Part shown: piece by piece, positions 34,372 through 45,102 of the stretch
Layout: every line of letters begins with the position of its first letter
How positions within the stretch are numbered: position 1 is the first letter of the stretch
Source of the DNA: Typha latifolia
Taxonomy: Eukaryota; Streptophyta; Magnoliopsida; Poales; Typhaceae
Length of the DNA: 64,000 nucleotides
Assembly: GCA_019914945.1 (NCBI GenBank)
Contig: CM034101.1
Span: 17,371,188-17,435,187 of the forward strand
Direction of reading: 5' to 3'
The notes under the pieces: generated by a model
What the model was told of the DNA's origin: nothing
Seen by the model: only the letters and a program-made list of their open reading frames with translations
Databases searched by the model: none
Translations under genes and position numbers: made by a program

Positions 34372-35397
34372 TCTAAGTCCTCACGAGAACCCTAAAAAGG
34401 ACTGAGAAGTTGAATCTTGAGAGAAACAACTAACAATAGAAGGGAAAAAAGAGTGTGTTTGGAGGTGCTGAACACACGAACAGCAAATTCTTCCACTTAG
34501 GGAAAGAAACAAGAATGAAATCCTTAGAGTGATGCCAAGTTTTCTCATCTTGTACTGTAGTTCAATCTTCCCAGTTTGCATCTCTCAGAAAGGAAACAGG
34601 CCAAGGAGATGACCCACTGGATTATTCCCTTCTTTCCCTCTCTTTATTTCCGCAGTTGTGTTTGAAGTAGTCTTCTGAAAATGATTGGAACTTTGATGAC
34701 TAACCAAAATAAGAGTTAGTTTGACCTAATTTCTTAGTCTTTTTTCCTCCTCCTTAGTACTTTATATGAGGTAACCGTTCTAGGAAATGCTTAGAGATTT
34801 AAGAAAATTCAAATAGAACATTTTTATGGGTGCTCCCAGAAATCTGATCCTGGAACGTATTATAAAATTTTAGAATGAAAAGCTGAAGAAAAATCCTATC
34901 ATAAACCGGTAAGAAGGAACTTATTTTTTACATTATGTTGTTCTAGCGTTTTAAAATCCTAAATGTCCCAATGATCTTGTAAGCACTTGATCTAAAAGTG
35001 CTGGAGAGAGTAGTTCATATTAGCAGTCAGAGAGTAATACTTTCAGTAGTACAAATATGATACTAACTATATATTTTTGGTGTATCATTTTCGAAGAACA
35101 GCGAAACTAATGCTCTTAGACAAGCTTTCTAAACATAGAACTCTATGTCAACTTCTTATTTCCCTTGATTTCATCGCATTGCACTGGATCTGATAATTAG
35201 ATCTATAACAGTTAGAAAAAGACATAATCTTCTTTATTTGAAAAGATTGTGTGCTTATAGTCAGAAGGATACTTTTTCATATTATTCTTTAGCAGAAATT
35301 ATGAGATACCTTCCAACCTTCTATCCATTTCATTTAGTACTTACTTTTTATGGATGCTGCCAAGTGTACAGTATAGTATCAATGCTAGTATTGCATG

Positions 35398-35428
<31 letters not shown>

Positions 35429-35962
35429 CCTTCTTTGTTTTTTTTATCAGTAGTTCTTTCGAGATCAATCTCTTCTAGAGTAAGTACATTCAGAATGATC
35501 AGCAACCATTAAATACTTCAAGGTGATGGAGAATAACAAAGTTAGCAACTCTTATCTATCAAAGTAATAGTATCTGCATGATATATAACATATTTAATTA
35601 GTTCCTAGAAAAAGAAAAGCTACACATCTTTGATATTTGTTACTGCTATTGTTGCTGTTCTTGATATTTTAACTCTATAACTCTCTACTAGATTCTGTAT
35701 AAGATTAATAACCTCTGACTATATTTGATAGCTTATAGTTTCAAAATAATTAAGCTTGTGATTATTTATCCTTCTGTATGTTTCTTTTTTCTTTGACAGA
35801 AGTTATTATCGCTGCACTCATAATAATTGCCGAGTGAAGAAGAGAGTTGAACGTTTGTCTGAGGATTGTCGTATGGTGATCACCACATACGAAGGCAGAC
35901 ATACCCATTCCCCATGTGATGATACAAACTCATCTGAGCATAATTGTTTTAGCTCTTTCTAA
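33505..35962 (+). CDS. WRKY12: WRKY transcription factor, group IIc, WRKY12-like
   Basis: Four exons, 33505-33726, 33843-33910, 33999-34160 and 35800-35962; the sum is 615 nt, 204 residues. Seen: [20 protein letters not shown] leading into WRKYGQK (136-142), a zinc ligand set Cys156, Cys161, His185 and His187 (C-X4-C-X23-H-X-H), and the tail HNCFSSF. The ANSWW-RSS...[11 protein letters not shown] segment before the domain is the WRKY12 hallmark and sets the 88-nt intron 2, whose donor GTGCAC is weak. In Arabidopsis WRKY12 represses secondary wall formation in pith and affects flowering. The intron inside the WRKY domain is at the conserved PR/SYYRC position. Intron 3 has long GA and CT repeats. 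Confidence 0.93.
34309..34366. repeat. (GA)n microsatellite in WRKY intron
   Basis: 58 bp of uninterrupted GA in intron 3 of the WRKY12-like gene. Confidence 0.97.
35398..35424. repeat. (CT)n microsatellite in WRKY intron
   Basis: 27-bp CT run in the same intron as the GA run at 34309-34366; the two are complementary in sequence and could pair in the pre-mRNA. Confidence 0.95.
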
Positions 35963-36072
35963 TTACAAGTTAATTAATTATTATTCTCAGTTATAAATAT
36001 TATGGATGGATTTTGTGTACTACGACCTTGTGAAAAGAATTTGACATCATAATTATCAACTTGAAGTATTTC

Positions 36073-36077
<5 letters not shown>

Positions 36078-36136
<59 letters not shown>
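36078..36136. repeat. (TA)n microsatellite
   Basis: 59 bp of TA about 115 bp after the WRKY12-like stop codon. Confidence 0.97.
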
Positions 36137-36138
<2 letters not shown>

Positions 36139-36332
36139 CTCTCTCAGTTTTGGCTAATATATAAAGAAGATTGAGTAATTAAAATTTTGGATGTGTCCCT
36201 CTGAAAAATTTAAAAGAAAAAAATTGTGAGGTTTTACATAATTGTCACTTAAAACTTTTAAAAAATATCATATTTCCCAACACATTCCTCAAAATTTCAT
36301 AATTACATCTAAAATATTTATGCTATTTAAAA

Positions 36333-36758
36333 AGAGTTTTTGTCCAAACTAGTCATGTTCCAAACTTTATTTACTAAAATAGACTGCCCTTGAGTTAAAT
36401 ACTAAAAGATGTCTATTTCACTATAGCACTAAAAAAAATGCTAAACTCATAAACGTTTTACTACTAGGGTAGAGATGCTATTAAGATAAATATTTTAAAA
36501 GTAAAGTTTTAACTTAAGTAGTTGAAGCACTACTTAAATGGATTCCTACAAATAAAATGCTAAAATGTTCAGCATCTTAGTGTTAGATAAAAACATCGAA
36601 CTTGTTAGCAGTTGGGCAAATTTTGTTATATAAAACACTTATGAGTTCAGCGTTTTAGTTAGGAATATAATAAAATAGATCTATTTTGGTAATAAGTTTG
36701 AGGGACAATTTATTTTGGTAAAAAAAAATTTGTAACAGGGCTAGTTTGGTCAACCACT
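36333..36758. mobile_element. Mutator-type MITE with 9-bp target-site duplication
   Basis: A 426-bp element flanked by identical TATTTAAAA at 36324-36332 and 36759-36767. Inverted arms of about 130 nt: left has GTCCAAACTAGTCATGTT, right (inverted) has GACCAAACTAGCCCTGTT; both then show AATAGA and AAC(G)CT(A)AACTCATAA-type blocks. No coding. The exact 9-bp duplication fits Mutator-like elements. Confidence 0.75.
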
Positions 36759-37054
36759 TATTTAAAATTGTCATCCCTATAAAAACTCTCACTAATCATG
36801 ATTATAATAGTTTAAAAGCAATCCAATATTTTACCCAATATCACAATAAAAAATATCTTGTTTTGATAAATATTTCACACTCTAATTATTTACATGAGTT
36901 TGTTAACTTTAATAAGAATATATTATGAAAATTCTTAAAAAACTATAGTAGCAATTATGATAGAGTCAATTATTTTTGGTAAATAGTACTTTATCACATA
37001 TTGACTCAATTGCACGAAACTTTCGTATACTTTCAACTTAACCATTTAATTCGT

Positions 37055-37325
37055 TCTTAGTCAAAATAATTATTATTCTTTCATTGTATTTAACTAAATC
37101 ATATGTCAGAATTATCCTCATTAGAGATAATATTATAGAAGATTGGATAAATTTTCTAACACGTTTAAAATAATATCAATCGGATTCTAGATAACAAAAA
37201 TATAATAAATATGTTGAATAAATATATATTTTTATCATAAGCTTATCAAATTCTCTAAAATCTTATATCTAGTGAGGATCTTCAAATTCGACATTCATTC
37301 GACCAAATATGATGATTAGTCAAGA
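37055..37325. mobile_element. decayed foldback element
   Basis: The left CTTAGTCAAAATAAT region and inverted right CTTGACTAATCATC region align loosely. Ends and duplication are unclear. Confidence 0.25.
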
Positions 37326-37453
37326 TTAAGTGTTAGTTAGCAAAAAATATAATATTTAAAAGTTTTAAGGTAAAATTACATAAAAGAATCCAATTTTTTT
37401 TTTGCATGACTACCCGTTGAAACCTCCTGATTTATTTGTATACCTTTTCTAAA

Positions 37454-37489
<36 letters not shown>

Positions 37490-39559
37490 CTCTTTAAAAT
37501 CTTTTATTTATAATGGATGCTTTTATTTTCTATAAGGTAAAATATGAATTATCCACTAGATGAAAAGATAAAAGATACCCTCACTGATAGCAATATATTT
37601 AAAAATGAATAAGAATAACTTTTTTTTTTACTTTTGTTGTTAAAAGTTATTGTTAGTTATTTTTTATGGCTATCCATACAAAAACAAGACTTTTTAAAGA
37701 GACAATTTTCAAAAGTCAAATGTTGGGTACACAACTAAATATCAATATTAGAAGAGTATACACAAATAAAACAATATATATATATATATATAAGGGTTTA
37801 CATACGAAAAAAATAATAAATAATTATCAAATACCAAATTAATAATAGGTTTACAATCACAAAGGAGAGTTATCCTTTCCTACAATTGGATTTGTAGAGT
37901 ATCCTTTCACCCATCCAACCAATTGCCAATTGGCAAGCCTTAAGATGCAAGTAAAGGTCGGTGGTTTTGGCGGTAAGTGGGTCAACTAAGAAACGTTAGT
38001 TAAGTAGAGATTCTTTTTTTAAAGGAATAAAAACTTAAGTGTTAACGAAGTATAGAAGGATAATTTATATATTCTTAAAAACTATCATTCCCTTCTAATT
38101 ACTCGATTAAAAGAATTTGCTTATTTGTTTAAGTAAAATTAAAGGGATGGGACGCAGTCTTAGACTCAAAGCTAGAGACATTCCCATTTTTTAATGCAAG
38201 ATAGTTAGGTTAATCTTCGTGAATTATTGCTTCAAAATATTAGTTATTAGATTTTGAAAATAAATTACATCCTTATGAACTATTGCTTATTTTTATATAA
38301 GCTTTATTATTTATTTTTTTGTGATATATTGACTCTCTCAATAATATAAACTCTCTAGAGATATCAGTTTTGTTAACTATTTATTTAATTTTTTTTGTGA
38401 AAAATGTTACATGACAGAAAAAAGAAAAGAGAAATTGAGAGTAAAATAATCATTTGATATTAGATAATTAAAGGGGTTAAATACTTAAATGTCATAATAA
38501 ATAATGTCAATGAGAAAATGGGCAATATTTTCATGTTAATTATTTATTCTAGAGAGATAATAAGGGATTTGCTGCGTGTATTGACCAAATTAATTTCCTT
38601 TTCTAACCATATTCGCAAATATAAATCAAAACTCAAATTATTCTTTTATTTATGAAAAGTTTGTAGAAAGATGGTTCATTAAGCATAGGAATCTTAGTTT
38701 AATTTGATACCAAATGTAAAGAGGAAAGGCATCAACCTTTGAAGTTGATATATAAAGACTGACAACAAATAACCAAGGTATGAAAGAGCAATATTAATCT
38801 CAGACATTTGAGTAGAGAAATAGAAGTCTCTCATTCGGCCAAGTAAGTATGACCGCATCATAAATGGTAGCATTAGAAAGTTGAGTAACATAGGCAAAGG
38901 CAAATCAAACATCCCCATGGCTCAATCGACACTATAGTAGACAACACAAAATGTATAAATCCTCAAATACACAAAAATAAAGAGAGGGAGATGCAGCCGA
39001 TGGCAGAACGACTCTAAATGCAACATCTCACGATAACTATAAAACTCCCTTAAAGCAATGGTCGAATGGGGGGAGGGAGTGGTAGACTATGAAGGAGAGA
39101 GAGAGCAACAGAATCCAGGTAGAAGTGATGAAGCTGAGGAAGGAGAGAAGACTTGAGCAGCCGAAGCCAGGCAACTATTGCACCGGAGCAACGGAGCTTC
39201 ATGGTGTTGGGGGGCGGTCACAGAGAGGAGAAGTCGGTGCTCGATTTAATGACGAACTAGAGCCTAGAGGAGAGGTGATGGATGACAGGTGAAGGAAGGA
39301 AGGTACATTTTGGTCCATAATTGCTAATGTAACTATCTAGTAGAATTATTTTGCAAATTATTGCTCAATAGAGATTTTTGCAATTTAATTACAGTTGGTT
39401 TTTTAATTGATAAAATTGAGCTTTTAATATTGAGTGCATATATCTTCTATACTCATTAAAATCTACTAATTAAAAAACAAAATGTAATAAAGTTACGAAT
39501 AGCCCGGCCAAGAGGTCATAAATTACGAATAAAATACCGAAAGCCATCCCCACCTTATT

Positions 39560-40048
39560 CTATTCAACTCTCCTTCCTTTTCCCCACCATTAAATTGATT
39601 CTCCAATGGCCTTCTCCCTTCCATTGGATTTGTACAGATATCCATCTAGAACCCATCTGACCCTATAGATCTTTTGGGGTGCATTCTCCCATAAGTCCAT
39701 TCTTCCTACATCTCTCTCTCTTTCCTCCTTTCTTCCCCTTTACCTTTCTCTCTTTCTCTCTTCTCTCTTCTCTCTTTTGGGTCAGACTGGATAGGAGTAG
39801 AACACCAACCGAAGCCTTGACTAGAGTTGTCTTCCTGAAATTCCCTTCTGGGTTTTGTAGCAGAAGCCTCTCAAAGCCTAGTGATATTAGTTTTAATAGG
39901 CGACAGGGATTCATACAGATAGAACTCTTGCTAATTTTGTTGAATATTGGTGTAAAAAAAATCTGATTTTTTTTTCATCTTTTTTTTTTTTTCTGCTAAT
40001 TTTTGTATTGGGATTAAGAGGGGGGAAGAGAGAGAGAGAGATTGCTTT
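39560..40048 (+). other. probable 5' UTR and promoter of the GATA gene
   Basis: Long CT-rich stretches (about 39710-39775) and a GA run at 40029-40040 precede the start codon. No upstream coding exon was found. Confidence 0.4.
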
Positions 40049-43000
40049 ATGGGAAAGAATGGACCTTGCTGTCATTGTGGAGTTACAAGTGAGCGCTTAT
40101 TCATATTTTTCTGATGAATAGATTTGTTTTATTTGGATCTTCTTCCTTCCTTCCTTCTTTCATGCATTCCTGAGGATATCTGAATGATAAAAATTGAACC
40201 TTGATGCACTTGGGGTGTAAGGTGTTTGATGTAATGTTTCCTAACTTCCCTGAAATATCTAAACTATGATTTCTTGGATTTTGAGTTGTTCAGTAAGCAC
40301 GATTTCTTGGTTTGCAATTTATATGTTATGTGGTCGTCAAATATGGGATTTCTGAAGGGCTTGAACTCCGAATTCTGTACTCTTATGAGTTCTTCTGTGT
40401 TCTTTTATCCTTTCTAATTTCTATATAATATATTGGTCTTCCTAATTTTTGAATCCCTGTATATTCTTTGAACCATGCTAGCAATATTTAGTAACAGATG
40501 TTACTTAAAGAACATTCAAGAGAAGTTGGAAAGTTATGAGATTGTGCTGTTCTGCTATAGTTTGTGGCTGAGTTGCAGTAATGCTCGAGGACAATTGTTT
40601 ATGTTTTGCCTTCTTTTCTTGATTAAGGTCCACTTGTTTCTGGGTAGTAGTGTATCTATTTCTTCACCTTGAATTGCAGCCTGTTCTTGTTTTGTAAGTT
40701 ATAACATGGAGAATATTTACTAACTTGGTCACAACTTCCACATGACAATTGTATGTATCAGATGTGGTAGAATAATTTCAAGAATCACTCTTTGTACTAG
40801 TTCATGCGCGGAGTGCTTTCATCCATATTCGTCTCACATTGTGCTTTTAGTATTGATTTAACTTAAGTAAATACTTTATTATGGTGTCACCTGAACATAA
40901 TTTTGTTTTAAGTACTTCCACTATCATTGTCATGTGTAATTTACATGCCATTCATAACTGTCCTGTTTTTATTGCCTGCAAATAGAATGTATAACTTTCA
41001 ACAATATGTTAGCAGAATCTTTATGCGTTTGATTTTCAAATTTTAGCATAGTCTACTATCAGTGGTTTAGAGTGCATGAATATTACAATAATATAGCACT
41101 TTTCTACTATGTCACCATGTTCTGTATCCTGTAATATCATTGGACTACTAGCTTACTAATTATGGGAGAGAACTAATGCAACAGGTACTCCTCTTTGGCG
41201 GAATGGGCCGCCAGAAAAACCAGTGTTGTGCAATGCATGCGGTTCAAGATGGAGGACGAAAGGTTCATTGACAAATTACACTCCGCTGCATGCTCGTGAA
41301 GCTGTTACTTCTGCAGTAGTAAAAGTTACTAAAGTGAAATGTGTATCATCCAAGCCCAAAGAGCAGAAGTTGCTCAAGAAAAAGCAAAACAGTATCATAC
41401 TGGAAAATGAAAGTGAAATGCGATTTTGTGATCAGAACTTCCAAAAGATCATCGAGGGGGATACAAGCAATCGATCTAGTTCTGGATCAGCAATATCATA
41501 CTCAGAGAGTTGTGCACATTTTGGAGTTGCTGATGCAAGTGATCTGGCAGGTTAATAATTTCTCCTATCCACCAAATTTCATGTGCCCCTTGGTAAATGG
41601 TACCACTTTCCTTTGTTGAGAAGGATGTGCATATACTAGCCGATAGCTTTGAGAAAAGGAATGTCGAAGGATGAGTTCGTTAAACTATAAATAGGGAGGG
41701 ACTTGAGGATCACATCCTTGAACTAGCAAACCATGTGTCCTAGCATTTCTTGCCTTTATAGCTGTTCGATACAATGTCTTGTTATTCGTTGTCATTCTGG
41801 CAGTAGGTTTTGTAAAGCCCTCTTGTAACCAAAAGTTGACGCATAGACTGTGTATATATAGCAGCTGCCTATGCAAATTTATGAACATAGATTTTGTAGG
41901 CCCCTCTCATCAAAAAGGGGAAAAAAATTAAGGTGAATATCACTAAGATAAATAAGAACAGTGTTCTTCCTCATCTTCCTCAGAGCTGCTAATTAAATTT
42001 TATTATATTCTTTCCATGGATTTACTTCTATTTTCTTATGATTGTTCAGAGACTCAGAGTGCATAACTTTAGAAGATAAAAGCAATGACCAGAAATTCTT
42101 TGGTTCTTATTTCTGTGAAGTGCATTTTCACCACTTTGATATGCTAAATGTGCATCAAGTTCAATGCTTATCATTTGTCTTTTCTGAATATGTGCACGGA
42201 TGATTCGTTAATTGCTATCTTGGATTGTAGTAGCACTAAACAAGAACTTATCAGCGATTACTAACTTGATATCTAAGTAAGTGATAACCAGTTTTCGATC
42301 TTAGATGCTTAAAGCTTCTTCATTTAGTTCTATCATTGTTGTCAAACTTTTCTTGTAAAATAATTTTCTGCTATCTCCTTTTCTCAGGTTCAGCACAGTC
42401 AAATGATTGGGAGTCACAACTTCCATCTAGAAAGAGGACATCTGTAAGTTGTCGTAGACCCTCTTCTGTTGAAAGGCTCACGAAGGATCTGCACTCCATA
42501 ATGCATGAACAGCAGTCATCTTACCTTTCTGGATGCTCGGAAGGTGACCTTCTTTATCAAAGGGAAACACCAACAGGTTCCTTTGAGATTGGCTATGGTA
42601 GTGTACTAATTAGACGTCCAAATTTGACACTGATAGAAGAAGAATCAGAGGCAAGCTCATTTACTGTAGATAATAGATTGTATATTACTGATGAGGCCTA
42701 TTCAGGGCCAGCATCTTTTCCTATAAATTGTGAAACGAAAGGAAACACGGCTGCTGAAGAACATAAGAAGTCTACAGCACAAGTGGATCAAGATAATGCT
42801 AAAAGGTGCCTTGAAGTATTATTTTTCCTAAAATACTTTGTTTTGCAGTTATTGTTGATTAACTTCTTGTTCTCTATGGCTTGGATTTTCTCCTTTGCAG
42901 GGATAAGCTTCATCGAAAGCTACTGATCCTGCAAGAAGCAGATTCATCTTTGATGTCAATAGATATAAAGGTCGGTTCGTATTGCTTAATATCCACCTAA

Positions 43001-44293
43001 ACATTCATCTTTTTTTTTTTTTAAATCTTAAAAGTTTTCGTTAGTTGATATTCTTGAGAATCTATTGGCCATAAGATGTTAGCTTCAACAAACTTGTCCA
43101 ATTGAGCTTACTATGCCAGTTTTTTGTGTTTTGGCAGGATATTGTTAACTTTGAGAGTTTCATGAAGTATTTTACATATGAGGAACAACAACAATTGCTG
43201 AAACATCTTCCTACTACAGATACTGTGAAACCTCCTGAAAGGTTCTCTCCACGTTCTTCTGACTTTACTGATCTAGTAAAAGATAAAACGGCTCTGTCAT
43301 TACTTATGGTGTTATTTTGTTATAACTGCAGTCTTAGAAGCATGTTCAGTACGTCTCAATTTATGGAGACTTTATATTACTTCCAAAAACTGCTTGGAGA
43401 GGGAACTTTCAGTCTATCATCTCCAGGAGCAAATACTGAAGAACGTAGAAATTTGAAGAGACTTTTATTACATAGTTCAACAAAGTCTAAGTGGGTGGAG
43501 TGCTATAAACAGCTGAAGGTATGAATTGGTTGCCACCTAATACTTGTATTTTAGATGTTCAATATAATTCCTCGGATGTGGATACATTTGCTAGTATTAT
43601 ATTATGGACTCCTTGCTCTGAAGTCACAAATATGGACCTGCCTGATTTTTTGTGTTTTCTATAGGAGAAAAATGATAGACAGATTAAAGGACAGGAGATA
43701 GTAAGTGGGTCATTTGCTGCAAATTTTAACGTGGCACCCCTCAAGAGGCCTTGTAGTGGCCAAAATCACAGCTATACAGGTTTCATCTTCTCCCAACCCA
43801 CTTTTGGTGCAAATTTAAGCATTTGAAGTATTAGGAATTAGGACGTCGTGCATTACTTATTGCTCACACACTGAATTCTTGCATTAAAGGAAGACACAGT
43901 TATAAACTGATTCATTGTTATTTCTGAACTCCAGAGCTGAAAGGCGCTATGAGAAGCCCTAAGAGAATTTGTAAACATGGAAGCATGGATCTACCGTCGA
44001 GAAGTTACTCTCAACTGAATTCTAGCATTGCAGCCTCTGAATTCATTGACCCAAGGAGCTTCTTTGAATCTCCTCCAGATAGGAGATTCTCACTGGCCCT
44101 TTTAGAACAGGTTGATGACAGTTCTGATCATGACTTGCTGCTGGATATTCCTTGCAATTCATCATTTCCAGAGGCAGAACTTCTATACCATCCCCTGAAA
44201 CAGAAACCAGTCACAAACAGCTCCCGAGCAGAGAGTGGAGTTGCCGACGTTGAGGGGAGTCTGTTCAGTTATCAATCTTCCAATTTCAGCTAG
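40049..44293 (+). CDS. GATA26: GATA transcription factor 26/27-like
   Basis: Eight exons: 40049-40088, 41185-41550, 42388-42805, 42901-42970, 43138-43241, 43332-43518, 43665-43779 and 43935-44293; the sum is 1659 nt, 552 residues. Seen: an N-terminal GATA zinc finger, Cys7-X2-Cys10-X18-Cys29-X2-Cys32, with [20 protein letters not shown] and the plant extension NYTPLHARE; later a helical region [20 protein letters not shown] plus [20 protein letters not shown] and [20 protein letters not shown], matching the C-terminal ASXH/DEUBAD-like part of GATA26/27. It is a nuclear DNA-binding regulator, little studied. The short intron 43242-43331 is 90 nt and in frame without stop, so two protein forms are possible. 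Confidence 0.92.
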
Positions 44294-45102
44294 ATTACCC
44301 CCCAATAACATCTTCCTTTGACAACTTAAACTTAAAATGAGGTGTTCAAATGGTTGGGTGATTGTAGCTTGTGCTCTTTCATCTTTTAGTTTTCTACAAC
44401 GATACATTTGCCGACTTTTAAGAGAGCTGGATCAGATATTTGCCTTTAAATCAGCTCCAGTTTGTTCTTTTGTGTATAGCTTGGCAATTTATTTGTGAAA
44501 AGTTGGAGCTAGAACTTGTATTTATTGCCAATAGAAAAAAAAAGAGAAGGTGCTGGGTGAAAATGCAGTGTGCCTAGGAGCTGTCTGATATGGAGATCAA
44601 TACTTGCTTTGTGATTTATCTTATTTCTGAAAGAGGAATGTTTATATCTGGAACAAGTAATTTGTTTCTTCCCCTGCTAAAATTAGCGATTTTCTTCATT
44701 TTACACCATACATTACGTGTTCATTGTGATTTGCACTGTGCTTTAATGATTTTATTAAGTATCAACTCAGATACTTTTTTTCCAATAAAATATCAAAAAG
44801 CACCCTGAACTATGATTTCATAAAAAATATTAAGGGTCAAATTAGAGATAGTGAAAATATAGGGTTTAAAAGTGGAATAATCACATGATGCAGGGTGTAA
44901 ACTAAAATAATCAGATAATGTACGGTGTGAAATGAAAAAAGTTTTAAAAGATTACCAAATGGATAACTCCTCTTAAAAGGGATAAATCTCCCGCTTTTCT
45001 CCGTCAAAAATCGAAGCCTCTTATCCGCGCGACATAGTCATCTCTCCTCTCCTTCCAAGTTCCAACTTCTTCGAAGCCGAACACATCGAAACCCTAGAAA
45101 AG
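44294..45102. other. intergenic spacer
   Basis: GATA 3' flank, the small inverted element at 44797-44935, then a CT-rich 5' flank of the PPR gene. No gene recognised. Confidence 0.5.
44797..44935. mobile_element. short foldback element, CACCCTG family
   Basis: Left GCACCCTGAACTATGATTTC faces right ...ATAATGTACGGTGTGAAATG (inverted: CATTTCACACCGTACATTAT). About 140 bp. It shares its left motif with the hairpin at 52046-52100. Confidence 0.45.

Larger units (their letters stand above)
35963..39300. other. AT-rich gene desert
   Basis: No gene recognised. It contains (TA)n tracts at 36078-36136, about 37464-37489 and about 37779-37792, the MITE at 36333-36758 and a decayed foldback at about 37055-37325. 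A 74-codon minus-strand frame at 38694-38918, rich in Met/Leu/Phe, has no recognisable family. A GC-richer patch lies at 38990-39290. Confidence 0.5.

Noticed and set aside
38694..38918. Minus-strand 74-codon hydrophobic frame
   Set aside because: Met/Leu/Phe-rich, with no membrane-protein family or splice support; possibly a decayed transposon fragment.
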